Origin: Mimachlamys varia
Lineage: Eukaryota > Mollusca > Bivalvia > Pectinida > Pectinidae
Length of the DNA stretch: 64,000 nucleotides
Direction: 5' to 3'
Assembly (NCBI GenBank): GCA_947623455.1
Contig: OX392527.1
Coordinates: 64,245,115-64,309,114 of the forward strand
Shown here: positions 36,225-38,132 of the stretch, in pieces
Layout: the number at the start of each line of letters is the position of its first letter
Numbering within the stretch: position 1 is the first letter of the stretch
Program-made: the position numbers and the translations under genes
The notes under the pieces: generated by a model
Told to the model about the DNA's origin: nothing
The model's database searches: none
What the model saw: the letters and a program-made list of their open reading frames with translations, nothing else

Positions 36225-37157
36225 TCACCATGTGTGTTATGACATATTAATTGTTATAATTACTGGTGTCTGTACGTGTATCTTTGAAAATGCGTACGCT
36301 GTTTGAAAATTACAACAACAAAATTGAATATATCATTCATGTCTAATATCAATTATTATAATATCAATTATGTAAACAATATTTGTTCCGAAACTGATTC
36401 ATTTCGTTTAACGTGTAGTGTGTGTTTTCTCTCTATTTTAGCCAACTTCAGAATCAGAGATATCCAGTAAACGAAAGAGCTTAGCGGGTCCAACAATTGA
36501 CTCTGGTAATTATAAAACAATCAAATGAAAATAAGCATTGTAAAAGCATAATGCAGAACCTTTAACCTCATTTCGTTAATCTTATATCAAACCAAAAAAA
36601 AAACCACTTGTACATGGCCGATTAAGATGCTAAAATTGAAACTTTTCGCTGCTTTATTGACTTTGCGCTTGAACATTGTCGCGAAAATACTACTTTTCCC
36701 CAAAAAAATATCGTTTGCAATGTACTGTATGTTTATATTTAAGCTTTATACCTTTTCGATTGTTTCAGTAACTGCCTTCGGTGATCGTGGCATTAAACTA
36801 GATAAAAATAGAAAAGATTTTCATCTAAACGGCAATGGCGTCTCAAAACCGGATGTGGATAGAAACGCGATTAAACACATTGGCATTAGTGATTTAAAAG
36901 AAGATACCAGTGAAAAGGGCACCTATCAGAGTAAAAACAGTAAAACATCTAAACATTTGCAAAATATTTCAAATTCGGACTCGGGATCACATGCAAGTGG
37001 TTCTCAAAAAGATTCTTTGTCCAACAAAAGTGACCGGTTCAAATACATGCAGTGGACAGACGAGGGACGAACGTCAGTATCTTTCAGGGCGGCTCCGTTC
37101 GGCGGAATCCGGAAATCTCCGTCAAACTCCGACAGATACAATCCAGCACGTCTTTGA
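786..37157 (+). CDS. Adhesion G-protein-coupled receptor with 41+ EGF modules, SEA, two Ig, HRM, GAIN/GPS and 7TM (whole spliced gene, 5' partial)
   Basis: Thirty-two exons, listed separately below, join in compatible phase to 8,702 coding nt: two bases of a split codon, then 2,899 codons plus stop. Approximate residues from the first whole codon: Cys-rich/EGF-like 1-110, EGF array 110-1746, EGF-Ca 1746-1792, SEA 1792-1901, two Ig-like 1901-2107, HRM 2107-2175, GAIN with GPS 2176-2463, 7TM about 2465-2714, cytoplasmic tail to 2899. Family knowledge: adhesion GPCRs are plasma-membrane receptors whose GAIN domain self-cleaves at the GPS. The two fragments stay associated, and the new N-terminus of the C-terminal fragment (Stachel) acts as tethered agonist. 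The GPS here keeps the HL/T site (residues 2451/2452). EGF and Ig modules probably bind matrix or cell-surface partners; the ligand is unknown. The signal peptide and first exons lie before the window. EGF modules suggest ADGRE/L and SEA plus Ig suggest ADGRF, so I do not assign an orthologue. The exact splice choice is uncertain at only one exon (21410). Confidence 0.93.
894..1132 (+). repeat. Intron with a fragment of a dispersed TIR repeat (968-994)
   Basis: Bases 968-994 match the left end of the inverted-repeat element at 58920-59073 (shared words taagcattgaactgcttt). No other structure was recognised in this intron. Confidence 0.5.
1133..1246 (+). CDS. aGPCR exon: Cys-rich EGF-like module 2
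   Basis: Phase 1-1 exon of 38 codons, acceptor gttgaag, donor gtgtgt. It encodes a short module with CRDCSFRGDC and TCSCAEFGFAG, ending like an EGF C-terminal loop. The number of cysteines is low for a canonical EGF, so it may be a degenerate one. Frame and phase fit both neighbours. Confidence 0.82.
1698..1985. repeat. Fragments of two dispersed inverted-repeat elements
   Basis: Bases 1698-1741 resemble the outer end of the TIR element at 9408-9842 (gatgacataacac, then gcaccttttaaa). Bases about 1740-1985 carry several gcgaaa/cgccgcgaaa words and end in gaaaataagttgatttacag, like the end of the small element at 29098-29218. A 73-codon open frame here is not a gene. Confidence 0.55.
2164..2607. 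repeat. 25-bp minisatellite
   Basis: About 17 tandem copies of a 25-bp unit with the core gatgagatgacccttggtta, with some substitutions and a G-rich interruption near 2440-2460. It sits in the 1.85-kb intron before the third visible exon. Confidence 0.9.
3101..3208 (+). CDS. aGPCR exon: Cys-rich EGF-like module 3
   Basis: Phase 1-1 exon of 36 codons, acceptor tattgcag, donor gtaagt. It encodes DQCELFAPCQDDCPGNSTC and then LGDFLCLEENE, a six-Cys EGF-like arrangement with an N-S-T sequon. It precedes the giant EGF exon and joins it in phase. Confidence 0.85.
3307..3470. repeat. Probable dispersed repeat fragment next to the giant-exon acceptor
   Basis: The segment starts with tagctcacccgagaagg and continues with a T-rich stretch of the kind seen in abundant mollusc interspersed repeats (recalled, not searched). 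It ends about 28 bases before the acceptor of the EGF exon. The 60-codon open frame in it is not supported as a gene. Confidence 0.45.
3499..8406 (+). CDS. aGPCR giant exon: 41 EGF-like modules
   Basis: A single phase 1-1 exon of 4,908 nt (1,636 codons), acceptor atttttcag, donor gtaatt. After one module with CQFEYGC come 40 tandem modules of 39-41 residues, nearly all starting D-[IV]-[ND]-E-C, the calcium-binding EGF signature. Most contain C-x-N-x4-[FY]-x-C-x-C, the consensus for Asp/Asn beta-hydroxylation. By hand count there are about 110 N-x-S/T sequons, many as N-C-S with an EGF cysteine in the middle. Strings of calcium-binding EGF modules usually form rigid extracellular rods, so this one probably holds the adhesive or ligand-binding tip far from the membrane. 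Modules 15-25 and 26-36 are copies of one another (1,317-bp offset), and there is a separate 480-bp duplication. Antisense and shifted open frames here are repeat shadows. Confidence 0.97.
4620..5230 (+). repeat. 480-bp direct duplication within the EGF exon
   Basis: The sequence at about 4620-4715 recurs essentially unchanged at 5100-5195, offset 480 nt (four 120-nt modules). Modules 10 and 14 are identical in protein, and modules 9, 11 and 15 share LDSRRHNCSQKC or SDSRRHNCSQKC. The near identity suggests a recent event. Confidence 0.85.
5250..7884 (+). repeat. 1,317-bp direct duplication within the EGF exon (11 modules each)
   Basis: Bases about 5250-6567 and 6568-7884 are direct copies offset by exactly 1,317 nt (439 codons, in frame). 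The word gcgcatgtttcgacggatat occurs at 5251 and 6568, and modules 15-25 match modules 26-36 one for one, including the short 39-residue modules 21 and 32. Differences are scattered substitutions. Confidence 0.92.
8407..8840 (+). other. Intron, nothing recognised
   Basis: AT-rich intron between the giant EGF exon and the next EGF-Ca exon. I see no repeat, RNA or coding signal in it. Confidence 0.7.
8841..8978 (+). CDS. aGPCR exon: final calcium-binding EGF module
   Basis: Phase 1-1 exon of 46 codons, acceptor ttttgcag, donor gtgagt. It reads IDECLHTIAHTCEQQC, then GSYSCMCWDGY and a last Cys, so it is a six-Cys EGF-Ca module. It lacks the dense N-C-S sequons of the giant exon, so it may be an older, separately encoded module. 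Confidence 0.93.
9034..9254. mobile_element. Short element with terminal inverted repeats
   Basis: It starts tcccctaccgg and ends ccggtagggga, an 11-bp perfect inverted pair. Between them is a (ctgt)n run near 9076-9100 and a stretch with no open frame. It is probably a non-autonomous interspersed repeat inside the intron. Confidence 0.5.
9408..9842. mobile_element. 435-bp inverted-repeat element with hammerhead-like inner ends
   Basis: The left arm (about 9408-9507) and right arm (about 9743-9842) are inverted copies of each other over about 100 bp with few mismatches. They share gatgacataacac, aattaagtaata, gcatcatacag and tcgtcct. The centre has no coding frame. The innermost part of each arm resembles the 3' half of a hammerhead ribozyme (ggacgaaac on the + strand at 9743-9751). 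It is probably a MITE-like or retrozyme-derived element in the intron before the SEA exons. Confidence 0.75.
9483..9528 (-). ncRNA. Degenerate hammerhead-ribozyme-like motif (type I layout)
   Basis: On the minus strand, stem I is GCATCA (9527-9522) paired with TGATGC (9489-9484). The core atgaagag resembles CUGANGAG with one change (C to A). Stem II is gtcc/ggac with loop ttgca. Then comes cgaatc (consensus cgaaac, one change), and a short cagctg stem III ends in ta at the expected cleavage position. Two core substitutions make activity unlikely without repair, but the fold is complete. Confidence 0.45.
9976..10094 (+). CDS. aGPCR exon: start of SEA domain
   Basis: Exon with acceptor gttgtag, donor gtaagt, phase 1 to 0. 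It encodes GRTLLFSIRDIDHTW, then LDRSSTYFSDVTQDYQSN. The hydrophobic first strand followed by a helix with spaced aromatics is the usual beginning of a SEA domain, and the next two exons complete it. Confidence 0.85.
10095..11024 (+). other. Intron, nothing recognised
   Basis: A 0.93-kb AT-rich intron inside the SEA domain. Neither strand shows a repeat, RNA or coding feature I can support. Confidence 0.65.
11025..11083 (+). CDS. aGPCR exon: middle of SEA domain
   Basis: A 59-nt exon, acceptor catttcag, donor gtatgt, phase 0 to 2. It encodes MSLVMANQPEYRDIYIVMA, the helix and beta-strand that precede the SEA cleavage loop. Both flanking frames fit exactly. Confidence 0.85.
11559..11738 (+). 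repeat. Dispersed repeat family A, copy 1
   Basis: This copy holds the family words gcgggtgtcgtcgatgaagc, ctcttcc.gaacacctgg, tctccatgtaaat and gacgcttcgatattctctga. At least eight related copies in either orientation occur in the window (19788, 21881, 22968, 28293, 31485, 32039, 35155, 60478). No coding frame is conserved among them, so it is a non-autonomous interspersed repeat of unknown class. Confidence 0.8.
11949..12097 (+). CDS. aGPCR exon: C-terminal half of SEA domain with GSVIV
   Basis: Exon with acceptor gttgcag, donor gtaaga, phase 2 to 1. It starts RSGSVIVDGAVVASNL. The G-S-V-I-V strand matches the autoproteolysis consensus G/S-V-V-V of cleavable SEA domains such as mucins (cleavage expected between residues 1853 and 1854). 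The rest, to YLKLSQE, is the last SEA helix and strand. Vertebrate ADGRF receptors also carry a SEA domain before their Ig domains. Confidence 0.88.
12098..12997 (+). other. Intron, nothing substantial recognised
   Basis: A 0.9-kb AT-rich intron. A short run of related words (cattgaatgtatcattgaat and variants) at about 12595-12665 is a minor tandem repeat; otherwise nothing was seen. Confidence 0.65.
12998..13249 (+). CDS. aGPCR exon: first Ig-like domain, main part
   Basis: Phase 1-1 exon of 84 codons, acceptor ttgacag, donor gttggt. It contains EVLCEIE (B-strand Cys) and EVKWKLNG (C-strand Trp) and ends with NKLSFNPIIFQDA, leading to the D-A-G-x-C motif completed in the next exon. These are Ig I-set/V-like landmarks. 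Confidence 0.9.
13402..13620 (+). mobile_element. Degenerate tRNA-type SINE
   Basis: A tRNA-like head (ggtggccaagtgttaaagg resembles a pol III A box) is followed by cctacgtggggtagtcacc, an eroded B-box region. A tail with ggtcggtgatttgtcttcgg and gctttccttcgccaccaacc looks like the conserved body of known mollusc SINEs (recalled from family knowledge, not searched). It lies in the intron between the two Ig exons. Confidence 0.5.
13756..13968 (+). CDS. aGPCR exon: end of Ig 1 and start of Ig 2
   Basis: Phase 1-1 exon of 71 codons, acceptor gagacag, donor gtaagt. GKAECFVSVG supplies the F-strand Cys of Ig 1. The second Ig begins with ISVELGKPANITCTILG and ITWCKNG. At least two N-glycosylation sequons are present. 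Confidence 0.9.
13969..14442 (+). other. Intron, nothing recognised
   Basis: AT-rich intron inside the second Ig domain. Open frames that run into it from the exon are simple read-through. No repeat was identified. Confidence 0.65.
14443..14595 (+). CDS. aGPCR exon: C-terminal half of Ig 2
   Basis: Phase 1-1 exon of 51 codons, acceptor tgtgtag, donor gtaagg. It reads RTHTLTVDSTQDSAATYGC, the E-strand and D-x-A-x-Y-x-C motif of an Ig fold, then a strand ending MTLFVYRP. The HRM follows. Confidence 0.9.
14596..15105 (+). other. Intron, nothing recognised
   Basis: A 0.5-kb AT-rich intron. It ends in a long T run before the tgtag acceptor. No repeat or RNA feature was seen. Confidence 0.65.
15106..15207 (+). 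CDS. aGPCR exon: hormone receptor motif (HRM), first half
   Basis: Phase 1-1 exon of 34 codons, acceptor ttttgtag, donor gtaatt. It encodes LPCVENTDSSGIIWNET, then AYSSCPSGYTG. The spacing G-x-x-W-x-x-T and the C-P-x-G-x-x-G match the HRM domain found before the GAIN domain in many adhesion GPCRs. Confidence 0.92.
15520..15546. repeat. Poly-C tract
   Basis: A run of C with one t interruption, within the HRM intron. It is simple sequence. Confidence 0.9.
15676..15779 (+). CDS. aGPCR exon: HRM, second half
   Basis: Exon with acceptor ttccacag, donor gtaggt, phase 1 to 0. It encodes IISRMCVRDG, GEWGSPDYSRCV and KDQLQNISNQ. The R-x-C and W-x-x-P-D-x-x-x-C are the second half of the HRM. Its last 27 nt and the donor are copied 202 bp downstream. 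Confidence 0.92.
15753..16156 (+). repeat. 202-bp direct duplication containing an exon end and splice donor
   Basis: Bases from gatcaactccaaaatatatc at 15753 recur at 15955 with only a few mismatches over the whole 202-bp unit. The copy carries the last 27 nt of the HRM exon and its gtaggt donor. In the first unit, reading on past the true donor in frame meets a TAA at 15861-15863. Confidence 0.93.
16155..16325. repeat. Probable dispersed repeat segment
   Basis: It begins with gtctcgcctcgacgatag and agcgagactgaagtgttgc, words I associate with common bivalve interspersed repeats. The boundaries are unclear. No coding frame. Confidence 0.3.
16326..17516. mobile_element. Possible 1.2-kb non-autonomous element with imperfect terminal inverted repeats
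   Basis: The left end ttaaagaggcattacgg (16326) matches the reverse complement of the right end (cccgggatgcccctttaa, about 17498-17515) at 14 of 17 positions. The interior has no transposase-like frame. The two ends are short and imperfect, so this is tentative. Confidence 0.4.
17517..18186 (+). other. Rest of the HRM-GAIN intron, nothing recognised
   Basis: AT-rich intronic sequence up to the acceptor of the first GAIN exon. I see no feature. Confidence 0.6.
18187..18381 (+). CDS. aGPCR exon: GAIN domain, subdomain A start
   Basis: Phase 0-0 exon of 65 codons, acceptor tttaaag, donor gtaaaa. It encodes DQIQSGLAVIPLADLLHDM and, further on, GDLGSSVDIIAGIADISEK. These are amphipathic helices typical of GAIN subdomain A (L-x-x-L ... 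V-D-I-I). Confidence 0.9.
18510..19200. repeat. 51-54 bp minisatellite, about 13 copies
   Basis: Tandem copies marked by gaacatagttttagaaagag followed by aacccctttgtcattggttt variants. They lie in the intron between the first two GAIN exons. Because some units are 51 bp (a multiple of 3), open frames appear on both strands. These are repeat artefacts. Confidence 0.93.
19273..19344 (+). CDS. aGPCR exon: GAIN domain, helix
   Basis: A 24-codon phase 0-0 exon, acceptor tttttcag, donor gtatgt. It encodes EFVATVDYLLNADSSDKWAS, matching the conserved GAIN-A pattern of a helix with a V-D-x-L-L and a W some residues later. Confidence 0.88.
19345..19787 (+). other. Intron segment, nothing recognised
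   Basis: Intronic sequence before a family A repeat. An 84-codon open frame (19568-19822) shows no family features. Confidence 0.6.
19788..20010 (+). repeat. Dispersed repeat family A, copy 2, abutting a splice acceptor
   Basis: It contains ggcgggtgtcgtcgatgaag, aacacctggtcttattctct and cgcttcggtattctcta, in the same order as the copy at 11559. Its 3' end stops about 8 bases before the exon at 20019, so the pyrimidine-rich acceptor context of that exon is partly repeat-derived. Confidence 0.82.
20019..20130 (+). CDS. aGPCR exon: GAIN domain
   Basis: Exon with acceptor attcatag, donor gtaagt, phase 0 to 1. It encodes NDDVPAASVMEAVSTFGKS, then GDVQSVRKNNI. This is the last helix of GAIN subdomain A and the link to subdomain B. 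Confidence 0.87.
20131..20810 (+). other. Intron, nothing recognised
   Basis: A 0.68-kb AT-rich intron with no repeat, RNA or coding signal that I can support. Confidence 0.65.
20811..20942 (+). CDS. aGPCR exon: GAIN subdomain B, first strands
   Basis: Phase 1-1 exon of 44 codons, acceptor tgtttcag, donor gtaagt. It encodes ENIVFPYNATTTDLNDG, then GASLVMRQETI. The I-V-F-P and A-S-L pattern is typical of GAIN-B beta strands. There is one N-x-T sequon. Confidence 0.88.
20943..21409 (+). other. Intron, nothing recognised
   Basis: AT-rich intron with no repeat or RNA feature seen. Confidence 0.65.
21410..21491 (+). CDS. aGPCR exon: GAIN subdomain B
   Basis: Exon with donor gtgagt, phase 1 to 2. 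It encodes TGTVDYVATYFKTLSEFIPV. The acceptor is taken as gacatcag at 21409. A second in-frame AG six bases downstream would start the exon at 21416 and drop two residues, so the start is uncertain by 6 nt. Confidence 0.82.
21492..22241 (+). repeat. Intron with dispersed repeat family A, copy 3 (21881-22011, reverse)
   Basis: Bases 21881-22011 hold the reverse complement of family A: aaagcgtcaacaaaaccata, aactcaaaatcaattaaact and ttacatggagactcttgtaa. It is truncated at the aagaccaggta end. The rest of the intron shows nothing. Confidence 0.75.
22242..22347 (+). CDS. aGPCR exon: GAIN subdomain B
   Basis: Exon with acceptor gaattcag, donor gtaagg, phase 2 to 0. It encodes KVEGQRLASGILALTLTSG, then LDPPLELQYLHSE. 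The L-x-x-P-L-E-L-Q-Y-L-H strand is the one that normally precedes the GPS motif. Confidence 0.9.
22557..22603 (+). CDS. aGPCR exon: start of GPS motif
   Basis: A 47-nt exon, acceptor ctttcag, donor gtgagt, phase 0 to 2. It encodes EMEGERSCVFWNFSLP. C-V-F-W-N-F is the invariant first half of the GPS motif (C-x-F-W). Confidence 0.93.
22968..23340 (-). repeat. Dispersed repeat family A, copy 4 (longest copy)
   Basis: The reverse complement of the family: agagaataccgaagcgtcaa, gacccttgcaaaagtacaag and cttcatcgacgacacccgcc. It continues into a tail (caatgagacaaagatggcga) shared only with the copy at 60478. The 77-codon frame on it is not a gene. Confidence 0.82.
23341..23730 (+). other. Rest of the intron before the GPS exon, nothing recognised
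   Basis: Intronic sequence from the end of the family A copy to the acceptor of the GPS exon. No feature seen. Confidence 0.6.
23731..23848 (+). CDS. aGPCR exon: GPS cleavage site and Stachel (tethered agonist)
   Basis: Exon with acceptor gttaacag, donor gtacgt, phase 2 to 0. It encodes NGGEWSSKGC, then RCTCDHLTNFAVMM and SPFTN. C-x-C-x-H-L-T is the catalytic GPS triad. By family knowledge, cleavage occurs between L and T (residues 2451/2452), leaving TNFAVMM at the N-terminus of the 7TM fragment as the tethered agonist. All key residues are present, so self-cleavage is expected. The last ~43 nt of the exon and its donor are repeated about 22 times in the following intron. Confidence 0.96.
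23849..25530 (+). repeat. 75-80 bp tandem array derived from the GPS exon 3' end and splice donor (about 22 copies)
   Basis: Each unit begins ctgactaact, continues ttcgccgtcatgatgagtcc (the codons for LTNFAVMMSP), then acgaac and the donor gtacgtatctaa. About 30 intron bases follow (catatacataaactatac or cagaatatatac). I count 22 copies of atgatgag after the exonic one. About 20 keep an intact acgaac/gtacgta donor. In the exon frame the sequence just after each donor reads V-R-I-stop. Units are 75-80 bp because of an extra ctaactga in some copies. The last copy (about 25500) lacks the donor. Confidence 0.97.
25531..25991 (+). other. Rest of the GPS-TM1 intron, nothing recognised
   Basis: AT-rich intronic sequence between the repeat array and the acceptor of the TM1 exon. 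Two gatgatgtcacaat-like words near 25735-25770 form a minor direct repeat. Confidence 0.55.
25992..26098 (+). CDS. aGPCR exon: transmembrane helix 1
   Basis: Exon with acceptor tttctag, donor gtagat, phase 0 to 2. It encodes VNTAHHKILGMMSIIGCAIS, then LAGMVVTVLCHLICWR. This is the linker after the Stachel and TM1, with the usual basic and Trp end on the cytoplasmic side. Confidence 0.94.
26099..26760 (+). other. Intron, nothing recognised
   Basis: A 0.66-kb intron. A 96-codon antisense frame (26329-26619) has no family features and no supporting splice or promoter signal. Confidence 0.65.
26761..26863 (+). CDS. aGPCR exon: transmembrane helix 2
   Basis: Exon with acceptor tgatttcag, donor gtatgc, phase 2 to 0. 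It encodes KSTILVSMCIALILALILFL, then VGVEQTSNK. It is a clear TM2 helix followed by the first extracellular loop. Confidence 0.93.
26864..28031 (+). other. Intron, only a short (tgt)n microsatellite recognised
   Basis: A 1.17-kb AT-rich intron. A (gtt)n run lies at about 26955-26977. Several 60-90 codon frames occur by chance. Nothing else was seen. Confidence 0.65.
28032..28182 (+). CDS. aGPCR exon: transmembrane helix 3 and second intracellular loop
   Basis: Exon with acceptor gatttcag, donor gtaaga, phase 0 to 1. It encodes TVCTVIAVALHYIFLAVFFL, then MLTEGIAVAMSVLFV. The Cys at the top of TM3, the H-Y-x-x-L-A and the M-x-x-E-G are adhesion GPCR hallmarks. The Cys should pair with C in the second extracellular loop. 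Confidence 0.95.
28293..28503 (-). repeat. Dispersed repeat family A, copy 5
   Basis: The reverse complement of the family with gattcgaag-like drift at its start, then gatttacatggagacgcttg and cttcatcgacgacacccgcc. It lies in the TM3-TM4 intron. Confidence 0.8.
28681..28750 (+). CDS. aGPCR exon: transmembrane helix 4 and start of second extracellular loop
   Basis: A 70-nt exon, acceptor ttgtttcag, donor gtaagt, phase 1 to 2. It encodes VPAIIVGISTGATQLEGYGN. The preceding G-W-G from the TM3 exon completes the G-W-G-V-P motif typical of adhesion GPCR TM4. Confidence 0.93.
28751..29719 (+). mobile_element. Intron with a small inverted-repeat element (29098-29218) and related fragments
   Basis: At 29098, gttactgtaaacaaacttat begins an arm whose complement, gaaaataagttgattttcag, ends at 29215. 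The gcgaaa/cgcggcga words resemble 1740-1985. A related end, gcgaattttcacagtaac, lies near 29550-29567, so a longer composite is possible. No coding frame was found. Confidence 0.5.
29720..29786 (+). CDS. aGPCR exon: second extracellular loop Cys-Trp and transmembrane helix 5
   Basis: A 67-nt exon, acceptor ttttacag, donor gtatgt, phase 2 to 0. It encodes CWLSVSNSVLYAFIVPALAV. C-W-L-S is the conserved second-loop cysteine region and F-x-x-P is the TM5 proline. Confidence 0.94.
29787..31155 (+). repeat. Intron with a 21-bp minisatellite (30710-30880)
   Basis: Between 30710 and 30880 are about nine tandem copies of a 21-bp unit, cattttagtattctttgtgt with minor changes. The 21-bp period leaves frames open on both strands, which are not genes. 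The rest of this 1.37-kb intron shows nothing. Confidence 0.85.
31156..31241 (+). CDS. aGPCR exon: end of transmembrane helix 5 and third intracellular loop
   Basis: Exon with acceptor tctttcag, donor gtaagt, phase 0 to 2. It encodes ANFIIAVLVFRALFSTRVVM, then SKTRKGKLM. The basic loop lies before TM6, where G proteins usually contact these receptors. Confidence 0.92.
31356..31401. repeat. Short AT-rich inverted repeat
   Basis: Arms ttagattatttatagat and atctataaataatctaa (about 17 bp, perfect) are separated by about a dozen bases. It is a possible hairpin or cruciform. No function can be assigned. Confidence 0.7.
31485..31682 (+). repeat. Dispersed repeat family A, copy 6
   Basis: Forward copy with gatttacatggcgggtgtcg, ttccggaacacctggtccta and gacgctttggtattctctga. 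It lies in the TM5-TM6 intron. Confidence 0.82.
31815..31941 (+). CDS. aGPCR exon: transmembrane helices 6 and 7 (first part)
   Basis: Exon with acceptor ttgacag, donor gtgagt, phase 2 to 0. It encodes AVLAPLLGLTWIFGVLSV, then IFQYLFVIFNSLQ. P-L-L-G-L-T-W-I-F-G is the classic TM6 motif and F-x-x-x-N-S-L-Q-G the classic TM7 motif of adhesion GPCRs. Confidence 0.96.
32039..32082 (+). repeat. Dispersed repeat family A, fragment
   Basis: Only the 3' end of the family is present: ttttgttgacgctttggtat and ctgatttttt. Confidence 0.6.
32520..33200. repeat. Probable dispersed repeat with internal 165-210 bp direct repeats
   Basis: Related segments recur at about 32673 (ttcaccttagtaaggcggtg), 32838 (ttcaccttagtgaggcagta) and 33046 (ttaacattggtgaggcggtc), with ggtcaatttgacctcc words between them. 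No protein is conserved. The composition is unlike the flanking intron. Confidence 0.55.
33330..33371 (+). CDS. aGPCR micro-exon: end of transmembrane helix 7
   Basis: A 42-nt phase 0-0 exon, acceptor cattgcag, donor gtaagt. It encodes GLFIFIFHCLLSKV, which continues the N-S-L-Q-G-x-F-I-F pattern of TM7 and leads into the cytoplasmic tail. Confidence 0.92.
33372..33896 (+). other. Intron, nothing recognised
   Basis: A 0.52-kb intron between TM7 and the first tail exon. No feature seen. Confidence 0.6.
33897..34001 (+). CDS. aGPCR exon: cytoplasmic tail, basic segment
   Basis: A 35-codon phase 0-0 exon, acceptor attttag, donor gtaagt. It encodes IRDAMRRKIPCLGLSAQEKS and a Ser/Asn/Lys-rich end. 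The basic start with a Cys resembles a helix 8 region that could be palmitoylated (inference). Confidence 0.88.
35155..35286 (-). repeat. Dispersed repeat family A, copy 7 (truncated)
   Basis: The reverse complement of the family, starting agagaataccgaagcgttaa and stopping after gacttacatggagaccctcg and aagtacaaga. The gtcgtcgatgaagc part is absent. Confidence 0.75.
35497..35525 (+). ncRNA. Hammerhead-ribozyme-like core
   Basis: The segment ccgatgagtcctagaaggac is followed by gaaac. The pairs gtcct/aggac form stem II with loop aga. Ga(t)gag and cgaaac match the conserved core except C instead of U at position 4 of CUGAUGAG. I cannot find a convincing stem I partner, so this may be a decayed ribozyme. 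Confidence 0.4.
36041..36224. repeat. (GAT)n microsatellites
   Basis: Two runs of the trinucleotide gat, about 36041-36102 and 36189-36223, are separated by about 90 bases of ordinary sequence. Frames through them encode only Ile or Ser runs and are not genes. Confidence 0.95.
36442..36505 (+). CDS. aGPCR exon: cytoplasmic tail
   Basis: A 64-nt exon, acceptor attttag, donor gtaatt, phase 0 to 1. It encodes PTSESEISSKRKSLAGPTID. The Ser/Thr-rich sequence with R-K-S suggests kinase target sites (inference only). Confidence 0.82.
36769..37157 (+). CDS. aGPCR last exon: C-terminal cytoplasmic tail and stop
   Basis: The exon starts after tgtttcag in phase 1 and ends at TGA (37155-37157). It encodes about 129 residues, starting TAFGDRGIKLDKNRKDF and ending SDRYNPARL. 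The sequence is polar, rich in Ser, Lys and Asp, with no domain I recognise. The open frame that extends upstream from 36627 is intron. Confidence 0.88.
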
Positions 37158-37520
37158 GACCCTGAATTTAGAAGGAAAACAAACAAAGGTATTGTTTGTT
37201 TTTTACTGCTGATAATATAAATTATATGATTGTTAACTGTATTATGATCGAAATATGTGTTTTCATATATATTATGAACAGTACTTTTTACCTCGGTAGA
37301 TTCACTTTTTTATTGGTGTATGATTTCAACCAGTTTTATTGTTATTGGTACCCTCCTAAGTACGAATATTTGAAAACGTTTCCCTATCTTTTTTACCTTT
37401 TTTTATTTTTTATTATATATATGAATATTGATATTAGAAAGATATCCCCCAGACTATGCACCAGTTAACGTTTTATAAAATCATAACGGTCATCGAATTT
37501 GTTTAAATAAAAAGAAAATG
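37158..37520 (+). terminator. aGPCR 3' UTR with a candidate polyadenylation signal
   Basis: AT-rich sequence after the stop codon. AATAAA occurs at about 37506, roughly 350 nt after the stop, and is the first good poly(A) signal. A longer UTR cannot be excluded. Confidence 0.5.
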
Positions 37521-37739
37521 TATCAATATGACTTGATGTGATGATGATTTAGGGGTAATTATCCATGTACGTTTTATCAGTTCTCAATGTTATTTAGTTG
37601 TTGATAATATTCTGTCTAATTGACTTACCGATGTCCTACTGGTGTTGTAAGAATGTTTGTTTATATAAAGTTATTTGTTATGAAATAAGCGGCACTTGTA
37701 CAAAAAACACATACTTTTACCAAGGGTGTCCTGAACCAT

Positions 37740-38132
37740 TTAAAGGCCCAATATACGTAACTGCAGGACATTTTTCGTGATTCTGAATAATTCTGAAAAA
37801 AAATCCAGTTGATAACCATGCAAAAATATGCCTAAAGCGAAGTAAACCTGAGCGGTAACTAACAAGAAACTCTTGACAGAAAAATCCAAAGAATTGAAAA
37901 TAATTCAGGTGTGGCCCACTTCAACAACAAGCCGAAGTTAGAAGACAGTTCAAATTGGACGCGTGTTTACAAATACCGAGTTTCAACTGCTGTTGTACCG
38001 GTAACCGCGTAAGAATTCATCTTAGATATTGCTGATATCACTTAATCTTATCTAATTCTATACATATAATAAGTTATTAAGCTTGATTTTCTCTTCAAGT
38101 TTTGCCGAAAGTTACGTATATTGGGCCTTTAA
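37740..38132. mobile_element. 393-bp MITE-like element with perfect 22-bp inverted ends
   Basis: The left end ttaaaggcccaatatacgta (plus ac) at 37740 is the exact reverse complement of gttacgtatattgggccttt (plus aa) ending at 38132. The inside is AT-rich and non-coding. This is typical of a non-autonomous DNA transposon. The ends may include a TTAA target site, but the target duplication is unclear. Confidence 0.85.

Larger units (their letters stand above)
34002..36441 (+). other. Long intron with a family A copy, a hammerhead-like motif and (gat)n microsatellites
   Basis: Named parts are listed separately (35155, 35497, 36041). A 136-codon antisense open frame at 34476-34886 is rich in basic residues. 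I do not recognise it, and it could be part of an old repeat. The other short frames are chance. Confidence 0.5.

Noticed and set aside
36041..36231. Antisense frame rich in Ser and Ile
   Set aside because: It is a translation of (gat)n microsatellites.
12991..37157. Short forward open frames that start or end inside the listed exons
   Set aside because: Each is an exon with read-through into introns; splice sites define the real limits.
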